From: Terrisporobacter petrolearius
GTDB taxonomy: Bacteria > Bacillota > Clostridia > Peptostreptococcales > Peptostreptococcaceae
Assembly: GCF_020748185.1 (NCBI RefSeq)
Contig: NZ_JAHZMO010000034.1
Coordinates: 1 to 36,379 of the forward strand
Direction of reading: 5' to 3'
DNA length: 36,379 nt
The translations under genes and the position numbers were made by a program. This document shows positions 1 through 6,542 of the stretch, in pieces. Below the pieces are notes generated by a model. That model saw only the letters and a program-made list of their open reading frames with translations. It had not been told where the DNA came from and ran no database searches. Within the stretch, counting starts at the first letter, position 1. Each line of letters opens with the position of its first letter.

Positions 1-53
1 TTTGCTATGATATTTCCTTTTCCTTCGCTAAGCTTTTGTTTTCTTTTTCCCAT
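1..53 (-). CDS. Partial transposase, probably IS256 family (N-terminus only)
   Basis: Read on the minus strand, a good ribosome binding site (GGAGGC at 68-63) precedes an ATG at 53-51. Seventeen codons follow before the window ends, giving MGKRKQKLSEGKGNIIA. The basic start followed by a short helix resembles the first residues of clostridial IS256-family transposases as I remember them. The rest of the gene lies outside the window, so no catalytic residue can be checked. Upstream of the ATG, the sequence at 136-112 looks like an insertion-sequence terminus, which supports the call. Another small basic protein cannot be excluded. Confidence 0.5.
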   Translation of the reverse strand, partial: MGKRKQKLSEGKGNIIA

Positions 54-82
54 AATAAAACAGCCTCCTATAATAATTAAAT

Positions 83-136
83 ATTATCATAGAAAGCTGT
101 TGAATTTTGTTATTTACAGAGTTTTTTCACACACTC
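83..136 (-). repeat. Terminus of an IS256-like element (outer end near 136)
   Basis: On the minus strand this stretch begins GAGTGTGTGAAAAAACT at 136, continues with CTGTAAATA, and after 13 more bases carries AGCTTTCTATGATAA (from about 97). It lies just upstream of the transposase start. A closely related terminus occurs near the right end of the window (36199-36239, plus strand). The shared GAG..TGTG start, CTGTAAATA block and AGCTTTCTATGATAA block mark both as ends of related elements. The interior of this one lies to the left. Confidence 0.5.
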
Positions 137-143
137 ACTTTTT

Positions 144-1118
144 TTATTTAAAAAGTGAAGAAAAATTCCCACCATATTCTACCCCGGTACTAAGACCTGT
201 ATCTTCAAATATTTTTTTGTTTATTTTAGTATCTTCTAGAAGTATATATACTTGGCCATTTATAGTTTCCTTTACAGTAGATGTCATGGAACCTTGATTA
301 GGTGCCTTTAATACTAAAAAATCTTTTGGATTTGTATAAGTTTTAATTGTTAATTTAAGGTTTTTTTTAGTTACTGTTAAAGCAATATCATCGCCAAGAT
401 TTTGTATATTAATTTTACTGTGATTAATTGTAGTGAAACTATAGAACTCATTTTCCAAAGTGAGGCCTATAATAAAGCCGGTGAAATCCTTTATGGGAAA
501 AGGTATAGTTCCTAATGAACAAGTTATAGAAGCCTTTCTACTTTTAAAAGAGTTACTTTGAATCCATAACCAAGATTTTGGAAAGCTTTTGCCCCAATTT
601 TTTTCAATATATACTTTTCCTGATGTAAAATTCACATCTATACCATTAATATTTAACTCTCCAATAATAGATCCATTCAAAGCACACACATGTGAGTAGC
701 ATTCCATGAATTTCAAATGATTATAAAACCCCATACTACCAGGATTAATAATACTACCAGGCCATTTTACTAAATTTTTTAATATTAGATTACCATGAAT
801 ATTTAAATCATTAGAATTTATAGAGAGATTTATGTTTTCTAAAGAAAAAATATTAGAATTAATACATATCCTAAATCTTTTATTATTATATCTAAAATCA
901 TTTACATCGTAAGATAAATAATTAAAAGTAGATTCTTTTCCATTTAAAATTTGTATAAAAGAGTGATGTTCATCTTCGTTATTACCGTAAGAAATACCAG
1001 GAATGATGGCAAGTTTATAATTGTTTTTTTTGTCAACTATTTTAAAATACCATCCTTCGAAGAAGTTTTTTCTTTTGTGTTTTCCATGATATAAATGGGG
1101 ATTAAAAGTTTCTTTCAT
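144..1118 (-). CDS. Tocopherol-cyclase-like / lipocalin-like protein
   Basis: This encodes a 324-residue soluble protein with no signal peptide or membrane segment. The N-terminal motif FFEGWYFKIV (about residues 19-28) is the hallmark of the tocopherol cyclase-like family (Pfam Tocopherol_cycl). In plants and cyanobacteria that family closes the chromanol ring of vitamin E. Further family-like segments are EKNWGKSFPKSWLW (about 172-185) and the alternating beta-strand pattern throughout. The start is set by an AGGAGG site just upstream of the ATG at 1118. Clostridia make no tocopherol, so the substrate here is unknown; a role on a hydrophobic small molecule or lipid is only inference. It stands alone, with its stop codon a few bases from the IS end at 136. 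Confidence 0.72.
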   Translation of the reverse strand: MKETFNPHLYHGKHKRKNFFEGWYFKIVDKKNNYKLAIIPGISYGNNEDEHHSFIQILNGKESTFNYLSYDVNDFRYNNKRFRICINSNIFSLENINLSINSNDLNIHGNLILKNLVKWPGSIINPGSMGFYNHLKFMECYSHVCALNGSIIGELNINGIDVNFTSGKVYIEKNWGKSFPKSWLWIQSNSFKSRKASITCSLGTIPFPIKDFTGFIIGLTLENEFYSFTTINHSKINIQNLGDDIALTVTKKNLKLTIKTYTNPKDFLVLKAPNQGSMTSTVKETINGQVYILLEDTKINKKIFEDTGLSTGVEYGGNFSSLFK

Positions 1119-1300
1119 AATATACCTCCTGCTTATATCATTATTAATATGAAAAATAAGAAAAAATATAACAAAAACAACAAATATCTTTAATATTTAC
1201 AGAAAAAGTCTTATAAGTATATAAAAAATTTAATTATACAATAATACTTAATGGTATAATAAGTAGTACAATAAAGAAAATGAAAAAATAGGTGATATGA

Positions 1301-2464
1301 ATGGAAGATACAATTAAAATAATAAATGAAATATGTAATGATAATATAATAAAAGTAGTTATAAGTAATAAAAAGAATAAAGAGATAAAATATAATAAAA
1401 TAGCTTTTCAGTTAAAAGAAAAAAATAACAAAGAATATTACCAAATAGAAAAATTTACAGACAAGCAAGTATTTCATGAAAATATAGAGATGAAAGATTT
1501 AAGTGATAAAATGCTAGAATATATGAAGGAAGACTTCAAACAATTAAATGCTTGGTCAAATAATACAACTTATGATGTAAAAATATCTAAAAAAGGTAAA
1601 GTATTTTTAGGTAAAAAGAAAAATAATAATGAAAATGTAGCTAATAAAGGGCATAACAAAGAAAAAAACTATATCCTTAAAGAAGGGATGCTTATTCAAC
1701 CACTTATTGACTTAGGGGTTTTCACTAAAGAGGGTAAAGTTGTAAATTCAAAATATGATAAGTATAAACAAATAAATAGATTTATTGAAATAATAGATGA
1801 TGAAATTAAGAAAAACAATTATGAAGAGTTAACAATATTAGACTTTGGTTGTGGAAAATCATATTTAACTTTTGTCCTTTATTATTATTTCGTAGAAATT
1901 AAAAAGATAAATGTAAAAATAATAGGATTGGATTTAAAAGAAGATGTAATAAAAAAATGTAATGAAATAGCAAAAAAATACAAGTTTGACAATTTACATT
2001 TTGAGCTTGGAGATATAAATGGATTTAAATATAATAATAAGGTAGATATGGTTATTACACTTCATGCATGTGATACAGCAACCGACTATGCATTATACAA
2101 CGCAATTAAGTGGAATGCAAAAATGATATTTTCTGTGCCTTGTTGTCAACATGAATTTAATCATCAAATGAAGGCAGAAAACTTAGATATTTTAAATAAG
2201 TATGGGATTATACAAGAAAGAGTAGCGGCTCTTATGACAGATTCAGTGAGGGGGAATTTATTAGAGTGTGTAGGATATAAAGCTCAATTACTAGAATTTA
2301 TTGATATATCACATTCCCCTAAAAATATTTTAATAAGAGCATCAAAATGTAATTTATCAAAAGATAAAAAAGAAAAATCCTTACAACAAGTACAAACATT
2401 AATGAAAGAATTTAGTTTTAATCCAACTTTGTACAATTTACTAAAAGAAGATAACTTAATTTAG
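1301..2464 (+). CDS. Class I SAM-dependent methyltransferase (Methyltransf_32-like)
   Basis: The 387-residue cytoplasmic protein has a lysine-rich N-terminal half of unclear fold and a Rossmann methyltransferase domain from about residue 165. The SAM-binding motif DFGCGKSYLT starts at D181. It is followed by an acidic strand end (IIGLDLKED), then VITLHACDTATDYAL and FSVPCCQHEFN. The HACDTATD and PCCQHE blocks are typical of the Methyltransf_32 group, which includes METTL25-like proteins and many uncharacterised clostridial ones. The substrate is unknown; RNA or protein are both possible. The start follows a GGTGAT site six bases upstream; an ATG at 1297 is in another frame. The gene is monocistronic and ends in a clear terminator. 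Confidence 0.8.
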   Translation: MEDTIKIINEICNDNIIKVVISNKKNKEIKYNKIAFQLKEKNNKEYYQIEKFTDKQVFHENIEMKDLSDKMLEYMKEDFKQLNAWSNNTTYDVKISKKGKVFLGKKKNNNENVANKGHNKEKNYILKEGMLIQPLIDLGVFTKEGKVVNSKYDKYKQINRFIEIIDDEIKKNNYEELTILDFGCGKSYLTFVLYYYFVEIKKINVKIIGLDLKEDVIKKCNEIAKKYKFDNLHFELGDINGFKYNNKVDMVITLHACDTATDYALYNAIKWNAKMIFSVPCCQHEFNHQMKAENLDILNKYGIIQERVAALMTDSVRGNLLECVGYKAQLLEFIDISHSPKNILIRASKCNLSKDKKEKSLQQVQTLMKEFSFNPTLYNLLKEDNLI

Positions 2465-2470
2465 ATATAA

Positions 2471-2500
2471 AAACTCAAGGACTATTGTTCTTGAGTTTTA
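2471..2500 (+). terminator. Rho-independent terminator after the methyltransferase
   Basis: A nine-pair stem, AAACTCAAG (2471-2479) with CTTGAGTTT (2490-2498), closes a ten-base loop and ends in T residues, just after the stop codon at 2464. Confidence 0.8.
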
Positions 2501-2592
2501 TAAATGTAATAAACAGTTTTATTAAAAATTTACTTATGTTATAATTTAAAAAATTATGTTTTATTATATATAATTTTGAAGGGAGAAAATTC

Positions 2593-4122
2593 ATGAAAAT
2601 ATTGAGGTTATTATTTAGCAGAATGGTAATCATTGGGGTTATGATTGCTATTCAATTTGGCATATTTCTATTTTTATTAATAAAATTCAGTAATTTCTCA
2701 GCAATAGCATCTATTATGTGTACTGCCATAAGTGCTTTAGTAGTACTATGGATCATAAATAAAAGTGATAATCCAGCCTATAAATTAGCTTGGATTATAC
2801 CAATATTAATTTTTAATATAGCAGGAGGGATATTATACCTTATACTAGGTAATAAAAAGCCTTCTAAGGAAATGAGATATCGTCTAGAGAAAATTCAGGA
2901 AAAGACAAGTAAATACTTAAAACAAAATAAAGACATATCAGAAGAAGTCAAAAAAGATAATAAAACAGTATATGGTCATATGAACTATATAAACAACTCA
3001 GCAGGTTATCCTATGAATAAAAACACTGAAGTTAAATATTATAGTCTGGGGGAAGACAATTACGAAGATTTAATTAAGGAATTAAAAAAAGCAAAAAGAT
3101 ATATATTTATGGAATATTTTATTATAGAAGAAGGTAAGATGTGGGATGGTATTTTGGAAATACTAGAACAAAAAGCTAAAGAAGGGTTAGATGTAAGACT
3201 TATGTATGACGATATGGGTTGCATATCTCTTCTTCCTTATGGATATGATAAAGTTTTAGAGAAAAAAGGAATAAAATGTATTGCTTTTAATCCTTTTAAG
3301 CCTTTATTATCTCTTGTTATGAATAACAGGGACCATCGTAAAATTACAGTAATAGATGGACATACAGGATTTACAGGTGGTATAAATTTAGCTGATGAGT
3401 ATATTAATGAAAAAGTTAGATTTGGACATTGGAAAGATACAGGTGTTATGTTAAAAGGACAAGGTGTATGGAACTTAACTATGATGTTTTTAGAAATGTG
3501 GAACTCTACTAGACAAACAGACGAAGACTTTTCTATTTATAAGCCAGAAGTACACCAGCTTGAAACTACAATAAGTGATGGATTTGTACAGCCGTATGGA
3601 GACTCACCTTTAGATGAAGAGATTGTAGGAGAAAATGTATACCTAAATATTATAAATAGTGCAAAAAACTATGTATATATTTTTACACCATATTTAATTA
3701 TTGATAATGAAATGATGACAGCTCTTTGTTTAGCAGCTAAAAAGGGAGTAGATGTAAAAATAGTAACACCAGGAATACCAGATAAGAAGACTGTGTTTAA
3801 ACTTACTAGATCTTATTATCCTCAATTAATAAGAGCTGGTGTAAAGATTTATGAATATACACCAGGATTTATTCATGCTAAAGTATTTGTTTGTGATGAT
3901 GAAATTGCAACAGTAGGTACAATAAATATGGACTATAGAAGTCTATATTTACATTTTGAGTGTGGTGTGTATTTATATAAATGTAAATGCTTAAATGATA
4001 TTAAAGAAGACGCTTTAGATACAATTTCGAAAAGTAGAGAATTTACTGAAGAAGATATAAGAGCTGGAAGAAGGTATGCCTTATGGCAAGCGATACTTAG
4101 AGTGTTTGCGCCACTTATGTAA
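2593..4122 (+). CDS. cls: Cardiolipin synthase (phospholipase D superfamily)
   Basis: This 509-residue membrane enzyme condenses two phosphatidylglycerol molecules into cardiolipin and glycerol. Two hydrophobic helices occupy residues 8-58, with a third hydrophobic stretch around 64-84. Two phospholipase D HKD motifs follow. The first is HRKITVIDG (H248, K250) with the downstream GGINLADEY; the second is HAKVFVCDDE (H428, K430) with TINMDYRS. Both halves look intact, and the length matches bacterial Cls proteins. The SD is AAGGGAG, about seven bases before the ATG. It is separated from the upstream methyltransferase by a terminator and followed by a long perfect stem-loop, so it is probably transcribed alone. 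Confidence 0.93.
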   Translation: MKILRLLFSRMVIIGVMIAIQFGIFLFLLIKFSNFSAIASIMCTAISALVVLWIINKSDNPAYKLAWIIPILIFNIAGGILYLILGNKKPSKEMRYRLEKIQEKTSKYLKQNKDISEEVKKDNKTVYGHMNYINNSAGYPMNKNTEVKYYSLGEDNYEDLIKELKKAKRYIFMEYFIIEEGKMWDGILEILEQKAKEGLDVRLMYDDMGCISLLPYGYDKVLEKKGIKCIAFNPFKPLLSLVMNNRDHRKITVIDGHTGFTGGINLADEYINEKVRFGHWKDTGVMLKGQGVWNLTMMFLEMWNSTRQTDEDFSIYKPEVHQLETTISDGFVQPYGDSPLDEEIVGENVYLNIINSAKNYVYIFTPYLIIDNEMMTALCLAAKKGVDVKIVTPGIPDKKTVFKLTRSYYPQLIRAGVKIYEYTPGFIHAKVFVCDDEIATVGTINMDYRSLYLHFECGVYLYKCKCLNDIKEDALDTISKSREFTEEDIRAGRRYALWQAILRVFAPLM

Positions 4123-4150
4123 AATATTTAAACTAGAGCACAACTGATAA

Positions 4151-4200
4151 AACGCTGTTAATAATAAATATAAAATTTATTATTAACAGCGTTAATTTTG
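4151..4200. terminator. Bidirectional terminator between convergent genes
   Basis: A perfect 19-pair stem (4151-4169 with 4175-4193) closes a five-base loop. T-rich flanks on both strands fit termination of cls from the left and of the 4203-4574 gene from the right. Confidence 0.85.
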
Positions 4201-4202
4201 AT

Positions 4203-4574
4203 CTAATTATAACTTGGTAAAGTAATTTTACCCTTTTTTATTAAAGCTAATAAGTAAATTGCTTCTTCTCGGGCATAAATGTCATATATTGTATTAGTGT
4301 CATAATCAAGAACCATTTTTAATGCATCAAGAACTCTATTTCCTTTAATTATATTTAATAATGATTCAACCCTAATATAAATATCTAATATGTTTTCATC
4401 AATTAATATGGGATCATATCTATGTATATCAGCTGTAAATTCATTTTTAGTTTGTCTGTTTGATAGAAAACTTAAATTATTTAGAAATGTTTCCATATAT
4501 AAACCAACAAACCAAGGACTGGCACTTTGGAAATTTTCAACTAACTCATCATCACTTAGATGTAAATTATTCAT
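4203..4574 (-). CDS. Hypothetical protein, 123 aa
   Basis: I do not recognise this family. The predicted protein is small, acidic and mostly helical, with no signal peptide or membrane helix. It begins MNNLHLSDDELVENF, has aromatic residues in SPWFVGLYMETF (about 19-30), and has a C-terminal helix rich in Ala and Leu (EEAIYLLALIKKG). A GGAGGTG site seven bases upstream of the ATG at 4574 and a shared bidirectional terminator downstream support a real gene. It converges on cls and is divergent from the spore protein gene at 4730. The 155 bases between the two divergent starts must hold both promoters. Confidence 0.7.
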   Translation of the reverse strand: MNNLHLSDDELVENFQSASPWFVGLYMETFLNNLSFLSNRQTKNEFTADIHRYDPILIDENILDIYIRVESLLNIIKGNRVLDALKMVLDYDTNTIYDIYAREEAIYLLALIKKGKITLPSYN

Positions 4575-4729
4575 ATTAGCACCTCCATTGTATTATTAAT
4601 TATAGGATTTGCTATAAATTAATATTTATATACATGTAAATCATGGTAATATTATCTAACCAAAACTTACAAAATAATATAGTTAGTAATTGTAGAAAAT
4701 AATATGAAAAGCATAATAGGAGGTTTTTT

Positions 4730-4945
4730 ATGACTAATAAAATTGTAAATCCAAATGCAAGAGAAGCTTTAAATCAAATGAAAATGGAGATTGCAAAGGA
4801 ACTAGATATGGAACTTAACATATCAGGAGGAGATAAGACTTCATATGCTAATGGAAAGAAAGGTGGAGATTTAGGAGGGTTAATGAGCAAATCTTTAGTA
4901 AATATGGGAAAAGAGGAATTAATTAAACAATATTATAATAAATAG
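4730..4945 (+). CDS. Alpha/beta-type small acid-soluble spore protein
   Basis: The 71-residue protein coats and protects DNA in the dormant spore and is degraded at germination. The family pattern is visible: an N-terminal helix EALNQMKMEIAKELDMEL containing the germination-protease recognition core MEIAKE, a TSYANGKKGGDLGG linker in place of the usual TARANGSVGGE, and a second helix ending KEELIKQYYNK. The linker is slightly divergent (TSYANG rather than TARQNG/TARANG). An AGGAGG site sits seven bases before the ATG. Expression under the forespore factor SigG would be expected from the family. I could not identify a convincing SigG promoter by eye. A strong terminator follows. Confidence 0.95.
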   Translation: MTNKIVNPNAREALNQMKMEIAKELDMELNISGGDKTSYANGKKGGDLGGLMSKSLVNMGKEELIKQYYNK

Positions 4946-4947
4946 AC

Positions 4948-4975
4948 AAAAAAGACTGCGGATGCAGTCTTTTTT
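4948..4975 (+). terminator. Terminator of the spore protein gene
   Basis: A perfect stem AAAAAAGACTGC (4948-4959) with GCAGTCTTTTTT (4964-4975) closes a GGAT loop, two bases after the stop codon at 4945. Confidence 0.9.
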
Positions 4976-5102
4976 ATTGGTTATATGCTAATATATAGTT
5001 ATATAGATCTTTATAGAGTAAATTAAAGCTCTAAGTAACATATTAAAATAAAATAAATAAAAAATTATACGTAAAAAAATGTAACAAAAAAAGGAAAAAA
5101 TG

Positions 5103-5130
5103 TAGAAATTTTCTATATTTGTGTTACAAT
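5103..5130 (+). promoter_or_regulatory. Probable promoter and small palindrome upstream of the agr operon
   Basis: An extended -10 element TGTTACAAT (5122-5130) lies 16 bases downstream of a weak -35-like TAGAAA (5103-5108). The -35 box is half of the palindrome TAGAAATTTTCTA (5103-5115). A wider pair, GTAACA (5081-5086) and TGTTAC (5122-5127), brackets it. Transcription from here would give a leader of about 27 bases before the SD of the first gene. Whether the palindrome is an operator is not known. Confidence 0.4.
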
Positions 5131-5163
5131 TTTGTTGTAATAGTTAAAATAAAGGAGAAAGTT

Positions 5164-5646
5164 ATGTTACGTACATCATTAGGATATATTTTAGTTAGGA
5201 CATTTCCAGAGTGCGCTATAGTTTTATTAGCAGGTTGTTATTTTTTAAATTTACGAATATCAATAAAAACTTTACTAAAAAAGACATTAATACTAGGAAT
5301 AATTCAATCATGTATTAGAATGCTCCCAATTAGCTTTGGAATACATACTATCATAGGTATGGCTCTTGTTTTATTTGTGTTAGTAGATATGTCAAAGGAT
5401 ACTTTTATTAATTGTATAATGGCGTTATGCAAAATATTTTTATGTTTGATACTGAGTGAATTTATTTATATAAATTTATTGACCAAAGTATTTAACATTC
5501 ATGAGAATGCTTTAATAAACAACTATAGTATAATGGGCGCGTTTTATACATTGCCATCCCTTATGATACTTGTTCTTTTAGCTTTTGTAATAGAATTTAT
5601 CATGAAAAAACTTCAAGGAGGGAGTATAGTTAAACATAATGAATAG
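5164..5646 (+). CDS. Five-helix membrane protein resembling a kinase-less AgrC sensor domain
   Basis: The 160-residue protein is almost entirely hydrophobic. Predicted membrane helices lie near residues 8-28, 36-55, 58-76, 81-106 and 120-146, followed by a short basic tail. The arrangement resembles the polytopic sensor half of AgrC-type peptide receptors, but there is no histidine kinase domain (no H-box, N or G box). I chose the ATG at 5164 because AAAGGAG sits nine bases upstream; the reading frame is open for 15 further codons upstream, but the promoter runs through them. Its end overlaps agrB by eight bases, so the two are translated together. Possible roles are peptide sensing, help with AgrB processing, or immunity; none is proven. 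I cannot name a family with certainty. Confidence 0.75.
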   Translation: MLRTSLGYILVRTFPECAIVLLAGCYFLNLRISIKTLLKKTLILGIIQSCIRMLPISFGIHTIIGMALVLFVLVDMSKDTFINCIMALCKIFLCLILSEFIYINLLTKVFNIHENALINNYSIMGAFYTLPSLMILVLLAFVIEFIMKKLQGGSIVKHNE

Positions 5647-6289
5647 TATAACTGAAAATCTTTCTGACAAGATTGCTTTTAAATTATGCGGATCTAAAGA
5701 TAAATCAAGTGATGAATTTGAAGTACTAAGATATGGTGTTTTTGCATTTTTGCATATATGCATTGCAGCAATACTAACTATTTTGTTTGGAATTTTAACT
5801 AATACGTTATTTCAGATAGTTACAATATCTTTAGTAGCGGGGTTGATGAAGAGAAACTCTGGAGGAGTGCATTGTTCAAGTCCAAATAGATGTGTATTAG
5901 CAGGAATTATAGTAGCATATATATTCACATTAATAGGTAAAAATGTGATATATATGAAGCATGAATATGTTTATATTGTATGCACAATTGCATTGGCTCA
6001 TTCTTTTATTATTTTATATAAAAAATGTCCAGTGCCCTGTGAAAATAAACCATTAAAAAAAGAAGAAACAAGAAAAAGATTAAGAAAAAATGCTTTTTCT
6101 ATATATTCTATATGCATAATATTATTTATATCTAATATATTATTAAGTTCAACTTACTTTATTAATAATTTAAACTCCTTAGTATTATATATGATACTAG
6201 GTTTATATATGCAAGCTTTGTCGTTGACGAACATAGGAAGTAAATCTATATTATTTATAGATAAGGTTTTATTAAAATTTAAAATTTAG
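5639..6289 (+). CDS. agrB: AgrB-type membrane endopeptidase for the signal peptide
   Basis: AgrB proteases cut the C-terminal tail off the AgrD precursor and form the thiolactone ring. This 216-residue protein shows the family core RNSGGVHCSSPNRC (about residues 71-84), with the catalytic His and Cys in GGVHCSS. It has about five hydrophobic helices from residue 30 onward. The ATG at 5639 lies 16 bases after the AGGAGGG of 5616-5622, unusually far. A stop at 5627-5629 excludes an upstream start, so translational coupling with the overlapping upstream gene probably drives initiation. It is followed 58 bases later by the AgrD-like peptide gene, the expected order. Confidence 0.92.
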   Translation: MNSITENLSDKIAFKLCGSKDKSSDEFEVLRYGVFAFLHICIAAILTILFGILTNTLFQIVTISLVAGLMKRNSGGVHCSSPNRCVLAGIIVAYIFTLIGKNVIYMKHEYVYIVCTIALAHSFIILYKKCPVPCENKPLKKEETRKRLRKNAFSIYSICIILFISNILLSSTYFINNLNSLVLYMILGLYMQALSLTNIGSKSILFIDKVLLKFKI

Positions 6290-6347
6290 ATTGTGATATT
6301 AACAAAGCATGTGTTAATATAAAAATTATTACAAAGGAGATGTAACA

Positions 6348-6455
6348 ATGGGAGTATTAGCGAATTTCTTCACTAAAATTGCAAAAAATACAAGTACATA
6401 TTGTTTTGCAATATTCTTTGAGCCTGAAGTTCCAGAATCTTTAAGAGAAGAGTAA
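6348..6455 (+). CDS. agrD: AgrD-type autoinducing pro-peptide, 35 aa
   Basis: This short gene is easily missed. An AAAGGAG site lies eight bases before the ATG. The 35-residue product has the three AgrD parts: an amphipathic N-terminal helix (MGVLANFFTKIAKN), a core with one cysteine (TSTYCFAIFF, Cys19), and an acidic C-terminal tail (EPEVPESLREE). The tail aligns with the staphylococcal AgrD tail pattern in which an acidic EVP block follows the ring. By that alignment the ring is Cys19-Phe23 (CFAIF) and AgrB cuts between Phe23 and Phe24. The N-terminal exocyclic tail would include Tyr18 and probably some of TST. The ring assignment is inference. The gene is in the agr operon and is followed directly by a terminator. 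Confidence 0.9.
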   Translation: MGVLANFFTKIAKNTSTYCFAIFFEPEVPESLREE

Positions 6456-6462
6456 TAGGTTA

Positions 6463-6496
6463 AAGGACCATAGGAAAATATTCTTATGGTTCTTTT
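6463..6496 (+). terminator. Terminator of the agr operon
   Basis: AAGGACCATAGGA (6463-6475) pairs with TCTTATGGTTCTT (6482-6494), including two G-T pairs, and runs into T residues. It begins eight bases after the agrD stop and separates the operon, fully or partly, from the GGDEF/HD-GYP gene. Confidence 0.75.
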
Positions 6497-6542
6497 GGTA
6501 TGTTATTCTTGTGGTAATTATTTAATATATAGGTGAATACAT

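Noticed and set aside
7..297. Plus-strand 96-codon frame at the left edge.
   Set aside because: It is the shadow of the IS end and the minus-strand tocopherol-cyclase-like gene, with no SD and phage- or protein-unlike composition.
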